DNA of 64,000 bases, taken from contig NZ_CP054691.1 in assembly GCF_013348785.1 (NCBI RefSeq), positions 2,356,001 to 2,420,000 of the forward strand. Direction: 5' to 3'. Positions 25,850-35,811 of this stretch are shown piece after piece (within the stretch, counting starts at the first letter, position 1; each line of letters begins with the position of its first letter). The notes below the pieces were generated by a model. The model was given only the letters and a program-made list of their open reading frames with translations. It did not search any database and had not been told where the DNA came from. The position numbers were made by a program, and so were the translations under genes. The DNA comes from Gordonia sp. X0973. GTDB taxonomy: Bacteria; Actinomycetota; Actinomycetes; Mycobacteriales; Mycobacteriaceae.

Positions 25850-26851
25850 TCAGCGGATCTCCGGCTTGCGGGGACGTCCCAGCAGCATCGCGATCGCGTC
25901 CGGGACGGTCAGCCCGTCGTGGCACACCTGGTCGACCGCATCGGTCAACGGGACGTCGACGCCGTGCAGCTTGGCGAGAGCGCGCACCGACGAGCAGGAC
26001 TTCACGCCCTCGGCGACCTGACCGTTGGTGGCGGCCTGCGCCTCGTCGAGCGTCTTGCCCTGCCCCAGCGCGTATCCGAAGGTCCGGTTCCGCGAGAGCG
26101 GCGACGAGCAGGTCGCGACGAGGTCGCCGATTCCGGCCAGCCCGGCCAGCGTGCGCACGTCGGCGCCAGCGGCGACGCCCAGGCGCATGGTCTCGGCCAG
26201 GCCGCGGGTGATGATCGTGGCGAGGGTGTTCTGCCCGAAGCCCTGCCCGGCCGCCATGCCGCAGGCCAGCGCGATCACGTTCTTCACCGCGCCGCCGAGT
26301 TCGCAGCCCACCACGTCGGTGTTGGTGTACACCCGGAAATAGCTGGTGGAGAAGGCCTCCTGCAGCGCGACCGCCCGCTCCTCGTCGACGCAGCCGATCA
26401 CCGTCGCGGCCGGTTGGCCCGCGGCGACCTCTTTCGCGAGGTTGGGGCCGGAGAGGACGGCGATCCGCTCGGGTCCGGCACCGGTCACGTCGGCGATGAC
26501 CTCCGACATGCGCAGCACCGTCGACGTCTCGACGCCCTTGGAGAGTGACACGTAGGTCATGTCGTCGGTGAGCCTCGGCAGCCATCGCTCCAGATTGGCG
26601 CGCATCGACTGCGAGGGGACGCCCAGCACCACGACGTCGGCGCCGTCGAGTGCCTGTGCCTCGTCGCTCACCGCGTGCAGTCCGGCGGGCAGGGCGATGC
26701 CGGGCAGGTAATCGGGGTTCTCATGGGTGGTGTTGATGGCGTCGGCGAGTTCGGGGCGCCGCGCCCAGATCCGCGTCGGCGTACCCGCGTCGACGAGCAC
26801 CTTCGCCACGGTCGTGCCCCACGACCCGGCCCCCATCACAACGGCCTGCAC
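25850..26851 (-). CDS. gpsA: Glycerol-3-phosphate dehydrogenase [NAD(P)+]
   Basis: GpsA makes sn-glycerol-3-phosphate from dihydroxyacetone phosphate for phospholipid synthesis. The 333-residue protein opens [16 protein letters not shown] (Rossmann GxGxxG), and has [16 protein letters not shown], the catalytic-lysine region [14 protein letters not shown], and a C-terminal FGYALGQGK segment. GTG start behind GAGGGG. It is convergent with DUF3515 and leads a short stretch of minus-strand genes with the DUF1905 gene upstream. Confidence 0.94.
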   Translation of the reverse strand: MQAVVMGAGSWGTTVAKVLVDAGTPTRIWARRPELADAINTTHENPDYLPGIALPAGLHAVSDEAQALDGADVVVLGVPSQSMRANLERWLPRLTDDMTYVSLSKGVETSTVLRMSEVIADVTGAGPERIAVLSGPNLAKEVAAGQPAATVIGCVDEERAVALQEAFSTSYFRVYTNTDVVGCELGGAVKNVIALACGMAAGQGFGQNTLATIITRGLAETMRLGVAAGADVRTLAGLAGIGDLVATCSSPLSRNRTFGYALGQGKTLDEAQAATNGQVAEGVKSCSSVRALAKLHGVDVPLTDAVDQVCHDGLTVPDAIAMLLGRPRKPEIR

Positions 26852-26894
26852 TCTGATCCCCTCTCGCCGACGACTCCGATGCTCACCCTATCGG

Positions 26895-27431
26895 TCAAAC
26901 CTCGATGAGTTTGCCGCTCTTGGCCACCTCGGGGACCGTGCACGAGGACAGGTCGAAGCAACAGGGCCGCCGTTTGCCCGAGCGCATCTTGTCGATCGCC
27001 ACTTCGACGCGCCGTGCGCGGGTGTCGAGATTCTTCGTCGCGTTGACCCAGCGCACCCATTCCCACCGCGCCATCGGCGTGATCGACGACCAGACGTCGG
27101 CGATGTCGGGAGCGCCGTCCAGCGCGGTCGCGAAATCCTCCGGCAAGTCCGGCTCCGGCCACTCCTTCGTCGGTTCGACGACGACCTCGACCTCGTCGCC
27201 GGGTGCGAATCCGTCGGCGAGTTCGTCGACGGGCAGCCAATGCCCCTTGCGGCCGTCGGGTTCGACGACCGTGGTGACCGCCGGCCGATCGTCGAGCGTC
27301 ACCGACGCGGCGACCTGGCCGCGCGAGGACAGTCGGGCGCTGGCCGGGTCGGGGAGTCGGAGGATGAGCCGGTCCTCGACGCTGCGGACGGTGGCGGTGA
27401 AACGGATGGACGGTGCGCTGGTCTCGGCCAT
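26895..27431 (-). CDS. DUF1905/YdeI-domain protein
   Basis: A 178-residue two-domain protein. The N-terminal part (RFTATVRS to DEVEVVVE) is a DUF1905 beta-barrel, and the C-terminal part (PEDFATAL to IDKMRSGKRRPCCFD) resembles the YdeI/OmpD-associated helical domain with its WxRWVNATKNLDTRARRVE core. Such proteins are widespread in actinobacteria and lack a proven function. No signal or membrane segment. It is divergent from fbiD, the two starts being 50 bp apart. Confidence 0.75.
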   Translation of the reverse strand: MAETSAPSIRFTATVRSVEDRLILRLPDPASARLSSRGQVAASVTLDDRPAVTTVVEPDGRKGHWLPVDELADGFAPGDEVEVVVEPTKEWPEPDLPEDFATALDGAPDIADVWSSITPMARWEWVRWVNATKNLDTRARRVEVAIDKMRSGKRRPCCFDLSSCTVPEVAKSGKLIEV

Positions 27432-27481
27432 GCCGCCAGCGTAGTCGGCGGGACCGCCACCGCGGCTGCCATGATGGTGAC

Positions 27482-28171
27482 GTGAGCTGGGGTGCGGTGC
27501 TGGCGGTCAAACCGCTACCGGAGGCGAAGACACGGTTGGGCGGCAGCGCGCATGACCGCGCCGCCCTGGTGGTGGCGATGCTGGTCGACGTGATCGGGGC
27601 GGCCGCCGGTGCCGGGATGGTGCCGCTGGTCGTCACCCCCGACGCCCGGATCGCCGGGGCGGCGCGGGAGGCCGGGGCACTCGTCGTCGGTGAACCCGCC
27701 GATGCGAGCGGGCTCAACGCGGCCTTCTCGCACGGTCAACGGGAGTTGCGGGACCTCGACCCGGCGATCGACGCCGTGATGTTCCTGCAGGCCGATCTCC
27801 CAGCCGTGACCTCGGAAGCGTTGCGCAGCGCCCTCGCCGTGCACCGCGGCGCCACCGACGCCTGGCGCCCCCAGTCTTTCGTCGCGGACTCCGCCGGGGT
27901 CGGCACCGCGGCCCTGCTGCGCCCGCTGACCGTCGTCGACCCCCCGTTGTTCGGCCCCCATTCGGCCGCCTCCCACCGGCGCGCCGGAGCCGTGGAGATC
28001 GCCGCGCCCACCACGGCCGACGACCCGTGGCGGGGCCTGCGCACCGACGTCGACACCGTGGCCGACCTGCGCGTCGCGGCCGACATCGGGGTCGGTGCGG
28101 CCACCGCGGAATGGCTGCACCTGCGGGCCGGGTCCGGGCCCCGCTGCGCGGCTGGCGACCATGGTGCATGA
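27482..28171 (+). CDS. fbiD: Phosphoenolpyruvate guanylyltransferase (FbiD/CofC family)
   Basis: A 229-residue nucleotidyltransferase for coenzyme F420 synthesis. [17 protein letters not shown] is the N-terminal nucleotide loop with its K and R, and [10 protein letters not shown] contains the metal-binding DLP. In mycobacteria FbiD couples GTP to phosphoenolpyruvate; archaeal CofC uses 2-phospholactate. The choice rests on lineage. It is a GTG start and its last codons overlap the ppk1 start. An F420-type oxidoreductase (34979-35476) in the window shows that F420 is probably used by this cell. Confidence 0.87.
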   Translation: MSWGAVLAVKPLPEAKTRLGGSAHDRAALVVAMLVDVIGAAAGAGMVPLVVTPDARIAGAAREAGALVVGEPADASGLNAAFSHGQRELRDLDPAIDAVMFLQADLPAVTSEALRSALAVHRGATDAWRPQSFVADSAGVGTAALLRPLTVVDPPLFGPHSAASHRRAGAVEIAAPTTADDPWRGLRTDVDTVADLRVAADIGVGAATAEWLHLRAGSGPRCAAGDHGA

Positions 28172-30344
28172 TGAGGCGGTGAATTCCGCCGATCCCGGTC
28201 CCGGCGCACCCCCCGCCGCGACGGCGCACCCCGACGAGTCCGCCGACCTGCCGGCCGATCGCTATCTCAATCGCGAGCTGTCCTGGCTGGACTTCAACTC
28301 CCGCGTGCTCGCCCTCGCCGAGGACACGTCGCTGCCGCTGCTCGAGCGGGCCAAGTTCCTCGCCATCTTCACGTCGAATCTCGACGAGTTCTTCATGGTG
28401 CGCGTCGCCGGGCTGAAGCGGCGCGACGAGACCGGGCTCTCGGTGCGGTCCGCCGACGGACTCTCGCCACGAGAACAACTGAGCCGCATCGCGGCGCGCA
28501 CCCAGTCCATCGCCACCCGCCAGGCGCGGGTGTTCAACGAATCGGTGAAGCCGGCCCTCGACGGGGAGGGCATCCATATCGTCGCGTGGGCCGATCTGGA
28601 CAAGCCGCAGCGCACCCGGCTCGCCGACTACTTCACCGACCAGGTCTTCCCGGTCCTCACCCCGCTCGCCGTCGACCCGGCCCACCCCTTCCCCTACATC
28701 AGCGGGTTGAGCCTGAACCTGGCCGTCACCGTGCGCGACCGGGCCGACGGCGCCGAGCACTTCGCCCGCGTCAAGGTGCCCGACAACGTCGCGAGATTCC
28801 TGCGCGTCGACAAGCTGACGGCGGCCGAGCCGCGGTCGGCCGCCGACGAATCCGACGTGGTGTTCCTACCCGTGGAGGAGTTGATCTCGGCGAATCTGGG
28901 CCAGCTCTTCCCGGGGATGGACATCGTCGAGCATCACGCGTTCCGCATCACCCGCAACGCCGACTTCGAGGTCGACGAGGATCGCGACGAAGACCTGCTG
29001 CAGGCGCTCGAGCGCGAATTGGCGCGGCGCCGGTTCGGGTCTCCGGTGCGCCTGGAGATCGAAGAGGACATGAGCGAGCACATGCTCGAACTGCTCCTGC
29101 GCGAACTCGACGTCGACCCGGCCGACGTGATCGCGGTCCCTGGGCCGCTGGACCTTTCGGCCCTGTTCCAGATCTACGACGTCGACCGCCCCACTCTGAA
29201 GGATCCGCCGTTCGTCCCGGTGACCAACCCGGCGTTCGGCGAGCGCGAGACCCCCAAGAGCGTGTTCTCCACGCTGCGCGAGGGCGAAGTCCTGGTCCAT
29301 CACCCCTACGAGTCCTTCTCCACCAGCGTGCAGCGCTTCATCGAGCAGGCTGCCGCCGACCCGCAGGTCCTGGCCATCAAGCAGACGCTGTACCGCACGT
29401 CGGGTGATTCGCCGATCGTCGACGCCCTGATCAGCGCCGCCGAGGCCGGTAAACAGGTCGTCGCGCTGGTGGAGATCAAAGCGCGCTTCGACGAGCGCGC
29501 GAATATCAAGTGGGCGCGCAAACTCGAGCAGGCCGGCGTACACGTCGTCTACGGACTCGTCGGGCTCAAGACCCACTGCAAGACCTGCCTGGTGGTGCGA
29601 CGCGAAGGGTCGACGATCCGCCGCTACTGCCACATCGGGACCGGCAACTACAACCCGAAGACCGCGCGCCTCTACGAGGACGTCGGCCTGTTCACCGCGG
29701 CGCCGGAGATCGGCGCCGACCTCACCGATCTGTTCAACACGCTGACCGGCTACTCGCGCAAGCACACCTACCGCAACCTGCTTGTGGCGCCGGACGGGAT
29801 CCGCGCCGGGATCGTCGAGCGGATCCGCAACGAGATCGAGCGGCACCGGGCCGGCGACGCCAATGCACGGATCCGCCTCAAGGCCAACGCGCTGGTCGAC
29901 GAGCAGATCATCGACGCGCTCTACCGCGCGTCGCAGGCGGGTGTGCCGGTGGAGATCGTGGTCCGCGGCATCTGCGCCCTGCGTCCCGGTATCCCCGGCG
30001 TCAGCGACAACATCGAGGTCCGCTCCATCCTCGGCCGGTTCCTGGAGCACTCGCGCATCTTCCACTTCGGCGCGCAGGACGAGTTCTGGATCGGCAGCGC
30101 CGACATGATGCACCGCAACCTCGACCGGCGGATCGAGGTCTTGGTCCAGGTCTCCGACCCGCGCCTCACCCGCCAGCTCGACGAGATCTTCGAATCGGCA
30201 CTCGATCCGCGCACCCGCTGCTGGGTGCTGGGCAACGACGGCAAGTGGACCGCGTCGCCGGGTGCCGACGTCGAGGTCCGCGACCACCAGACCGAGCTGA
30301 TGACGCGCTATCGGCGCCTCGCGGCCGGGTCGGGCCAGGCCTAG
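28161..30344 (+). CDS. ppk1: Polyphosphate kinase 1
   Basis: PPK1 makes long-chain polyphosphate from ATP at the membrane. The 727-residue protein has all domains in order: an N-terminal helical domain ([28 protein letters not shown]), a head domain, and two catalytic C domains with [11 protein letters not shown] and [21 protein letters not shown], which hold the conserved histidines; the His-Ile-Gly one is the phosphorylation-site region. The ATG at 28161 overlaps fbiD by 11 bp; a later GTG is possible. It is followed by mutT1 after 17 bp. Confidence 0.95.
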   Translation: MVHDEAVNSADPGPGAPPAATAHPDESADLPADRYLNRELSWLDFNSRVLALAEDTSLPLLERAKFLAIFTSNLDEFFMVRVAGLKRRDETGLSVRSADGLSPREQLSRIAARTQSIATRQARVFNESVKPALDGEGIHIVAWADLDKPQRTRLADYFTDQVFPVLTPLAVDPAHPFPYISGLSLNLAVTVRDRADGAEHFARVKVPDNVARFLRVDKLTAAEPRSAADESDVVFLPVEELISANLGQLFPGMDIVEHHAFRITRNADFEVDEDRDEDLLQALERELARRRFGSPVRLEIEEDMSEHMLELLLRELDVDPADVIAVPGPLDLSALFQIYDVDRPTLKDPPFVPVTNPAFGERETPKSVFSTLREGEVLVHHPYESFSTSVQRFIEQAAADPQVLAIKQTLYRTSGDSPIVDALISAAEAGKQVVALVEIKARFDERANIKWARKLEQAGVHVVYGLVGLKTHCKTCLVVRREGSTIRRYCHIGTGNYNPKTARLYEDVGLFTAAPEIGADLTDLFNTLTGYSRKHTYRNLLVAPDGIRAGIVERIRNEIERHRAGDANARIRLKANALVDEQIIDALYRASQAGVPVEIVVRGICALRPGIPGVSDNIEVRSILGRFLEHSRIFHFGAQDEFWIGSADMMHRNLDRRIEVLVQVSDPRLTRQLDEIFESALDPRTRCWVLGNDGKWTASPGADVEVRDHQTELMTRYRRLAAGSGQA

Positions 30345-30361
30345 GCGGGAACCGCACACCG

Positions 30362-31276
30362 ATGAGCGTGAACGTGCGCGCCGTGTGGGCGGGGGGCGGG
30401 GTGGTGTGGCGCCCCGACGCCGACGGCCAACCGGAGATCGCCCTGATCCACCGTCCCCGCTACGACGATTGGACCCTCCCCAAGGGGAAGACCGAATCCG
30501 GCGAGACGGTGTTCGCGAGTGCGGTGCGCGAGATCGCCGAGGAGACCGGATACGCCGTTCTCCTCGGCCGGCACCTGCGCCACGTCACCTACGCGATCAA
30601 CGGAACGAAGCGCAAACACGTGCGCTATTGGTCGGCTCGCGTGACCGGGGGCGAGTTCACCCCCAATCGCGAGGTCGACCAATTGGTGTGGGTCTCGCCG
30701 TCCGCGGCGAAGACGAAGCTGACCTACACGCTGGACCGGTTGGTGGTCGACGAATTCCTCACCCTGCCCGCCGACCTGCACACGCTGCTGTTGGTCCGGC
30801 ACGCCAAGGCCGGACGTCGTTCGCGCTACAGCGGCCCCGACGACCAGCGACCGCTGGAGCGCGTCGGCCGCGCCCAGGCCCAGGCCCTCGCCGCGCTGCT
30901 GCCGTTGTTCGGCGCCCGACGCCTGCATGCCGCCGATCGGACCCGCTGCGTCCAAACGCTCGAGCCGCTGGCGAAAGCCCTCGGCGACAAGAAGATCCGC
31001 ATCGAGGAATCGCTCACCGAGGAAGCCTATTTACGCGATCCCGAGGCCGCCCAGCGCCGCATGGTCGATTTGGCGGCACGCCACGACGCCGTCCACGTCG
31101 TGTGCAGCCAGGGCAAGGCCATCGCGCCGTTGATGCAGTGGTGGTCGGCGCGCGACGGCTTCGCGCTGCCGGCCAACCGCAACCGCAAAGGCAGCACGTG
31201 GGTGTTGTCGATCGACGACGACGGCCGGGTCGTCGCGGCGGATCACATCGCCGATCCGATGCCCGACTACGACTGA
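30362..31276 (+). CDS. mutT1: MutT1-type Nudix hydrolase fused to a histidine phosphatase domain
   Basis: A 304-residue two-domain enzyme. The Nudix box GKTESGETVFASAVREIAEETGY (key Glu residues in REIAEE, near 56-61) lies in the first half, and LLLVRHAKAGRR (RHAK, 146-149) starts a histidine-phosphatase domain. This is the layout of mycobacterial MutT1, which removes 8-oxo-dGTP and 8-oxo-GTP and hydrolyses diadenosine polyphosphates. Its place after ppk1 and before the convergent hupB matches that lineage. ATG start 17 bp after ppk1. Confidence 0.92.
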   Translation: MSVNVRAVWAGGGVVWRPDADGQPEIALIHRPRYDDWTLPKGKTESGETVFASAVREIAEETGYAVLLGRHLRHVTYAINGTKRKHVRYWSARVTGGEFTPNREVDQLVWVSPSAAKTKLTYTLDRLVVDEFLTLPADLHTLLLVRHAKAGRRSRYSGPDDQRPLERVGRAQAQALAALLPLFGARRLHAADRTRCVQTLEPLAKALGDKKIRIEESLTEEAYLRDPEAAQRRMVDLAARHDAVHVVCSQGKAIAPLMQWWSARDGFALPANRNRKGSTWVLSIDDDGRVVAADHIADPMPDYD

Positions 31277-31291
31277 TCGAACCTCCGGCGA

Positions 31292-31993
31292 CTACTTCTT
31301 GGGGGTCGCCTTCTTCGCGGGCGCCTTCTTTGCTGGGGCCTTCTTAGCCGGTGCCTTCTTTGCCGCAGCCGCGGTCTTCGCGGGCGCCTTCTTGGCGGGG
31401 GCCTTCTTGGCCGGTGCTTTCTTCGCCGCGGCCGTGGTCTTGGCCGGAGCCTTCTTCGCGGGCGCCTTCTTGGCCGGAGTCTTCTTCGCCGCGGTCACGG
31501 TCTTTGCCGGGGTGGCCTTCTTGACCGCCGCCTTCTTGGCGGGTGCCGCCTTCTTGGCGGCGGCAGTCTTCTTAGCGGGTGCCGCCTTCTTAGCAGTGGT
31601 CTTCTTCGCCGGCGTCGCCTTCTTAGCGGCAGTCTTCTTGGCGGGCGCCGCCTTCTTGGCCGCGGCCGCGTCGACCGCTCCGCGCTTGACCGCGGGGATT
31701 CCGGCCGGCAGGCGGAGCCGCCCGGCGATCACCTCTTTGAACTGGGCGCCGGGCCGAAACGACGGCACGTTGACCGCGCGGACCTTCACCGTCTCGCCGG
31801 TGCGCGGGTTGCGCGCGACGCGCGGCGCTCGTTTGCGCTTCTCGAATACGCCGAACCCGGTGATGGTCACCTTCTCGCCCCGGTTGACCGCGCGCACCAC
31901 CGTGTCGATGAACTGCTCCACGGCGTCGGTGGCGGTCTGACGATCCGCTTTGAGCCGTTTCGTCAGTTCGTCGATGAGCTCCGCCTTGTTCAT
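31292..31993 (-). CDS. hupB: HU-type nucleoid protein with long Lys/Ala-rich tail
   Basis: A 233-residue histone-like protein. Residues 1-95 are a complete HU domain ([40 protein letters not shown], and [13 protein letters not shown]). From about residue 107 to the end the protein is a basic repeat of PAKK, AAKK and APAKKA units, as in the HupB/Hlp proteins of mycobacteria. The HU domain bends and compacts DNA; the tail adds histone-H1-like binding. The ATG at 31991-31993 is clear. About 140 bp of upstream DNA before leuD holds its promoter, but no box is certain. Confidence 0.95.
   Translation of the reverse strand: MNKAELIDELTKRLKADRQTATDAVEQFIDTVVRAVNRGEKVTITGFGVFEKRKRAPRVARNPRTGETVKVRAVNVPSFRPGAQFKEVIAGRLRLPAGIPAVKRGAVDAAAAKKAAPAKKTAAKKATPAKKTTAKKAAPAKKTAAAKKAAPAKKAAVKKATPAKTVTAAKKTPAKKAPAKKAPAKTTAAAKKAPAKKAPAKKAPAKTAAAAKKAPAKKAPAKKAPAKKATPKK
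31295..31675. repeat. Low-complexity Lys/Ala/Pro codon repeat in hupB tail
   Basis: About 380 bp of degenerate 9- and 15-bp units (gcc-ttc-ttg-gcg-ggc and variants) encode the PAKKA-type tail. The units vary at third positions (for example ttggcg, ttcgcg, ttagcc), so this is a protein-level repeat with drifted DNA copies. Such tracts expand and contract easily, and tail length varies between strains in related species. Confidence 0.9.
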
Positions 31994-32141
31994 GTCGACC
32001 TCCACGGTTGGTGTGACGTGACTAACACAACACGGTAAACGCCGCGTGAGAAAAGGTCCATCATCGGCGCGCATATCCGCGCGTCGAATCTCGTTGCGCC
32101 CAAGCGCTAGTCGATCACGTCGCCGCGTCGACCGTTCCGCC

Positions 32142-32729
32142 TCAGAGCGTGGTCGGTTTGAACGCGGGCCGTGCGCGCTCGAAGACGTCGATCGCCTCGA
32201 CTTCGCGCAGGGTGAGCCCGATGTCGTCGAGCCCCTCCAGCAGGCGCCACCGGGTGTAGTCGTCGATCTGGAAGGGCACGACGAGATCGCCCGCGGTCAC
32301 GGTCTTGGCTTCGAGGTCGACGGTGAGCTCCAGGCCGGGCTCGTTCTCCAGCCGCTTCCAGATGAGCTCGATGTCACCCTGGTCCACCTGTGCCGCAAGC
32401 AATCCGGCCTTGCCGGAGTTGCCGCGGAAGATGTCGGCGAACCGGGAGCTGAGGACGACGCGGAAGCCGAAGTCCATCAGCGCCCACACGGCGTGCTCGC
32501 GCGACGACCCAGTACCGAAGTCGGGACCGGCCACCAGCACCGACCCCTTGTCGCAGGGCTCGGTGTTGAGGATGAACTCGGGGTCGGCGCGCCAGGACGA
32601 GAACAGTCCGTCCTCGAATCCGGTGCGCGTGACCCGCTTGAGGTACACCGCGGGGATGATCTGGTCGGTGTCGACGTTGCTGCGGCGCAGCGGGACCCCG
32701 ATACCGGTGTGGGTGGTCAACGGTTCCAT
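32142..32729 (-). CDS. leuD: 3-isopropylmalate dehydratase small subunit
   Basis: LeuD supplies the swivelling domain of isopropylmalate isomerase in leucine synthesis. The 195-residue protein has [15 protein letters not shown] at the start and [17 protein letters not shown], the substrate-binding GSSRE motif. The ATG at 32727-32729 lies inside the end of leuC, giving a 13-bp overlap and a coupled operon. A run of about 120 bp without a gene follows towards hupB. Confidence 0.96.
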   Translation of the reverse strand: MEPLTTHTGIGVPLRRSNVDTDQIIPAVYLKRVTRTGFEDGLFSSWRADPEFILNTEPCDKGSVLVAGPDFGTGSSREHAVWALMDFGFRVVLSSRFADIFRGNSGKAGLLAAQVDQGDIELIWKRLENEPGLELTVDLEAKTVTAGDLVVPFQIDDYTRWRLLEGLDDIGLTLREVEAIDVFERARPAFKPTTL

Positions 32730-34174
32730 GATTCCTCCGTGGTGAGATCGGCGGGGGCGCTCAGCGTCCCGCGCACCGCGGTGGCCGCGGCGACGGCAGG
32801 CGAGACCAGATGGGTCCGGCCGCCCTTGCCCTGGCGGCCCTCGAAGTTGCGGTTCGACGTCGACGCGCACCGCTCCCCCGGCGCCAGCTGGTCCGGGTTC
32901 ATGCCCAGGCACATCGAGCAGCCGGCCTGGCGCCATTCCGCCCCGGCCGACGTGAAGACCTCGCCGAGGCCTTCTTGCTCCGCCTGCTGGCGCACCTTCA
33001 TCGAGCCGGGGACGATCAGCATGCGCACCCCGTCGGCGACCTTCCGCCCGCGCAGCACGTCGGCGACGGCCCGCAGGTCCTCGATCCGCCCGTTGGTGCA
33101 CGACCCGACGAACACCGCGTCGACCTTGACCTCGCGCAGCGGCGTGCCCGGCACCAGGTCCATATATTCCAGCGCGCGTTGGGCCGCCTGCTTGTCGTTC
33201 TCGTTGCCGAAGTCCTCGGGGTCGGGGATCGCCGCACCCAGCGGGAGGCCCTGGCCGGGGTTGGTCCCCCAGGTGACGAACGGGGTCAGCTCGGAGGCGT
33301 CGATGTGCACCTCGGCATCGAACTCGGCGCCCTCGTCGGTGCGCAGGCCGTCCCAGTATTCGACGGCGGCATCCCACTCGTCGCCGGAGGGGGCATGCGG
33401 ACGCCCCTTGAGGAACTCGTAGGTCACCTGGTCGGGGGCGATCATCCCGGCACGGGCGCCGGCCTCGATCGACATGTTGCACATGGTCATGCGCGCCTCC
33501 ATCGAGAGCTTCTCGATGGCCGGTCCGCGGTATTCCAGCACGTACCCCTGGCCGCCGCCCGTCCCGATCTTGGCGATCACGGCGAGGATCAGGTCCTTAC
33601 TCGTCACGCCGGGCGGCAACTCGCCGTCGACGGTGATCGCCATCGTCTTGAAGGGCCGCAGCGACAGCGTCTGCGTGGCCAGCACGTGCTCGACCTCCGA
33701 CGTGCCGATCCCCATCGCCAGCGCGCCGAAGGCGCCGTGCGTGGAGGTGTGGCTGTCGCCGCAGACGACGGTCATACCCGGCTGGGTCAGCCCCAGCTGG
33801 GGGCCGACGACGTGCACGATGCCCTGCTCGGCATCGCCCATCGGGTACAGGCGGACGCCGAATTCCTCGCAGTTGTGACGCAGCGTCTCGACCTGCGTGC
33901 GCGACACCGGGTCGGCGATCGGCTTGTCGATGTCGACGGTGGGGACGTTGTGGTCCTCGGTCGCGATGGTGAGATCGGTGCGCCGCACCGGGCGGCCGGC
34001 CATGCGCAGGCCGTCGAAGGCCTGCGGGGAGGTCACCTCGTGGATGAGGTGCAGGTCGATGTAGATGAGGTCGGGATTGCGCTGACCGGAATCATCCACC
34101 TCGCCGCGCGCGACGACATGGTCGTCCCACACCTTCTCGGCGAGCGTTCGGGGCTTGGCCGGGCTGTTGCTCAT
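32717..34174 (-). CDS. leuC: 3-isopropylmalate dehydratase large subunit
   Basis: LeuC carries the [4Fe-4S] cluster and most of the active site of isopropylmalate isomerase. The 485-residue protein has [29 protein letters not shown] and [10 protein letters not shown], so all three cluster cysteines are present. ATG at 34172-34174. The 41-bp gap to the divergent IclR regulator holds both promoters and a dyad that is the likely control site. Confidence 0.96.
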   Translation of the reverse strand: MSNSPAKPRTLAEKVWDDHVVARGEVDDSGQRNPDLIYIDLHLIHEVTSPQAFDGLRMAGRPVRRTDLTIATEDHNVPTVDIDKPIADPVSRTQVETLRHNCEEFGVRLYPMGDAEQGIVHVVGPQLGLTQPGMTVVCGDSHTSTHGAFGALAMGIGTSEVEHVLATQTLSLRPFKTMAITVDGELPPGVTSKDLILAVIAKIGTGGGQGYVLEYRGPAIEKLSMEARMTMCNMSIEAGARAGMIAPDQVTYEFLKGRPHAPSGDEWDAAVEYWDGLRTDEGAEFDAEVHIDASELTPFVTWGTNPGQGLPLGAAIPDPEDFGNENDKQAAQRALEYMDLVPGTPLREVKVDAVFVGSCTNGRIEDLRAVADVLRGRKVADGVRMLIVPGSMKVRQQAEQEGLGEVFTSAGAEWRQAGCSMCLGMNPDQLAPGERCASTSNRNFEGRQGKGGRTHLVSPAVAAATAVRGTLSAPADLTTEESWNR

Positions 34175-34179
34175 CGCTC

Positions 34180-34209
34180 TTGGAATCTCACTATCTGGAC
34201 AGTTAGTAT
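34180..34209 (+). promoter_or_regulatory. IclR-gene promoter with dyad shared with leuCD
   Basis: TTGGAA (34180-34185) and TAGTAT (34204-34209), 18 bp apart, point to a start of transcription at or next to the ATG at 34216, so the regulator message would be leaderless. Between them lies an imperfect inverted repeat, ACTATC-TGGACA-GTTAGT (34190-34207), one mismatch in six. A regulator bound there would cover promoters in both directions. IclR-family LtbR/NdgR proteins control leucine genes from such a site; binding here is inferred. Confidence 0.55.
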
Positions 34210-34215
34210 CGTCTT

Positions 34216-34950
34216 ATGGGAAATGGTACCGCATCCGGTCCGGTCAGCGGAATCGGCGTGCTCGACAAGTCGGTCACCGTGCTGAGCGCGGTCGCGGTCG
34301 CGCCGTGCAACCTCGCCGAGCTGTGCGAGACCACCGGGTTGCCCCGCGCCACCGCCCACCGCCTCGCCGTCGGGCTGGAGGCGCACCGGTTGGTGGCGCG
34401 CGACTCGACGGGACGCTGGGTGCCCGGCCCGGCGCTGCGCGAACTGTCCGGCTCCCACGTCGACCGCATTCCCGACGCCGCCCTCTCGATCCTCCCGCGG
34501 CTGCGGGAGATCACCGGCGAATCCGTGCAGATCTACCGGCGCGACGGGGCCGAGCGCATCTGCGTCGCCGCCCTCGAGCCGCCCAGCGGCCTGCGCGACA
34601 CCGTCCCCGTCGGAACGCGTCTGCCGATGACGGCCGGCTCGGCCGCCAAGGTGCTGCTCGCCTGGGCACCGGAGGGGGTGCGAGCCACCCTGCTCGACGA
34701 GAGCGTCTTCGCCGAGCGGACCCTGGCCGACGTCCGCCGCAAAGGGTGGGCCCAGAGCGTCGCCGAGCGGGCGGCCGGGGTGGCCAGCGTCTCGGCACCG
34801 GTGCGCGACGCCGACGGCGAGGTGGTCGCGGCGATCTCGGTCTCCGGACCGGTCGAGCGCATCGGCCGACGTCCCGGCGCGCGCTGGGCGGCCGATCTGC
34901 TGGCCGCAGCCGACGCGCTGACCGAGCGGCTCAGCCATAGCGTCGACTGA
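34216..34950 (+). CDS. IclR-family regulator divergent from leuCD
   Basis: A 244-residue IclR protein. The winged helix (NLAELCETTGLPRATAHRLAVGLEAHRLV) is followed by the effector-binding domain (LREITGESVQIYRRDGAERICVAALE; LPMTAGSAAKVLLAW; SVSAPVRDADGEVVAAISVSGP). Position and family match the LtbR/NdgR regulators of leucine and aromatic amino-acid genes in other actinobacteria, so leuCD and itself are the probable targets. The ATG lies about 7 nt beyond a good -10 box with no ribosome site, fitting leaderless translation. Confidence 0.87.
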   Translation: MGNGTASGPVSGIGVLDKSVTVLSAVAVAPCNLAELCETTGLPRATAHRLAVGLEAHRLVARDSTGRWVPGPALRELSGSHVDRIPDAALSILPRLREITGESVQIYRRDGAERICVAALEPPSGLRDTVPVGTRLPMTAGSAAKVLLAWAPEGVRATLLDESVFAERTLADVRRKGWAQSVAERAAGVASVSAPVRDADGEVVAAISVSGPVERIGRRPGARWAADLLAAADALTERLSHSVD

Positions 34951-34978
34951 CGGCGCCGGGGGCCGATAGGGTCGGCGG

Positions 34979-35476
34979 ATGGGTAAGAATCAGCGCGGCC
35001 AGATCGTCATGTCCGACGAGGAGATCGCGGACTTCATCAACTCCCAGCGGACCGCGACACTCGCGACGACCGGTCCCGACGGGTCCATCCACCTCGTCGC
35101 CATGTGGTACGGCGTGATCGACGGCGAGTTGTGGTTCGAGACGAAGTCGAAGTCGCAGAAGGCGATGAACCTGCGGCGCAACGCGCGCTGCTCGGTGCTC
35201 ATCGAGGACGGCGACACCTACGACCAACTGCGCGGCGTCACCATCGAGGGCAGCGCCGTCATCTACGACGACGAGGAGCACACCCTCCCGACCGGGATCA
35301 ACGTGTTCGAGCGGTATTACGGCCCCTACAGCGAGGAGCTGCGGCCGGCCGTCGAGCAGATGATGAACAAGCGGGTGGCCGTGCGGGTCCAGGCCGAGCG
35401 CACGCGCAGCTGGGACCACCGCAAACTGGGCCTGCCCGCGATGCCGTTGTCGGGGTCGACCGCCCCCGCGCCCTGA
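34979..35476 (+). CDS. PPOX-class F420- or flavin-dependent oxidoreductase
   Basis: A 165-residue split-barrel protein of the pyridoxamine-5'-phosphate-oxidase superfamily. Typical marks are IADFINSQRTATLATTGPDGSIHLVAMWY, LWFETKSKSQKAMNLRRNARCSVLIEDG and LRGVTIEGSAVI. The lysine-rich KSKSQKAMNLRRN loop is characteristic of F420-binding actinobacterial members (FDOR-B). The substrate is unknown. It follows the IclR gene by 28 bp and is probably cotranscribed; a strong hairpin terminates the unit. Confidence 0.82.
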   Translation: MGKNQRGQIVMSDEEIADFINSQRTATLATTGPDGSIHLVAMWYGVIDGELWFETKSKSQKAMNLRRNARCSVLIEDGDTYDQLRGVTIEGSAVIYDDEEHTLPTGINVFERYYGPYSEELRPAVEQMMNKRVAVRVQAERTRSWDHRKLGLPAMPLSGSTAPAP

Positions 35477-35493
35477 CCGCGACCGAAACGAGA

Positions 35494-35527
35494 AAAGCGC
35501 CCCGCACCTGTCGGTGCGGAGCGCTTT
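35494..35527 (+). terminator. Intrinsic terminator between the PPOX gene and tRNA-Glu
   Basis: AAAGCGC and CCGCACC pair with GGTGCGG and GCGCTTT around the loop TGTC, with one C-A mismatch in the middle. The stem ends in T residues on the plus strand and, being symmetric, in T residues on the minus strand too. It may therefore serve both the PPOX gene and the tRNA-Glu transcript that ends 8 bp away from the other side. Confidence 0.8.
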
Positions 35528-35534
35528 CGCGTTG

Positions 35535-35607
35535 TACCCCCTACGGGATTTGAACCCGCGTTACCGCCTTGAGAGGGCGGCGTCCTAGGCCGCTAGACGA
35601 AGGGGGC
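35535..35607 (-). tRNA. tRNA-Glu (anticodon CTC)
   Basis: A 73-nt tRNA. The acceptor arm GCCCCCT pairs with AGGGGGT (with a G-U at the end), the anticodon stem CCGCC/GGCGG carries the loop CTCTCAA giving anticodon CTC, and the TPsiC arm contains GGTTCAAATC. CCA is not encoded. Its neighbour is tRNA-Gln, and gltX and gatCAB in the window charge both: GltX can misload tRNA-Gln with glutamate, which GatCAB then amidates. Confidence 0.97.
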
Positions 35608-35641
35608 CTGAACAACTCCTCGGCGCAAGCCGTGAAGTCCG

Positions 35642-35713
35642 CTGGGGTACCAGGACTCGAACCTAGAATGGCGGTACCAGAAACCGCTGTGTTGCCAATT
35701 ACACCATACCCCA
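35642..35713 (-). tRNA. tRNA-Gln (anticodon CTG)
   Basis: A 72-nt tRNA with acceptor TGGGGTA/TACCCCA, discriminator G, anticodon stem GCGGT/ACCGC and loop TTCTGGT giving anticodon CTG, and TPsiC arm GGTTCGAGTCC. CCA is not encoded. It lies 34 bp upstream of tRNA-Glu on the same strand, so both are probably cut from one transcript. No glutaminyl-tRNA synthetase is seen, while gatA, gatB and gatC are present. Confidence 0.97.
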
Positions 35714-35811
35714 AGGGTCTGCCTCCCCCGTGCGTCACCGCCCGGCGGAAGGACCGAGAAGTAGGTTAGCAGGATGGGCGCCCGATAGCACAAACGTGCA
35801 GGCCAAGGGTA

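Noticed and set aside
31295..31675. CRISPR-like or satellite repeat
   Set aside because: Units are short, degenerate and in frame, encoding the Lys/Ala tail of HupB; there are no spacers.
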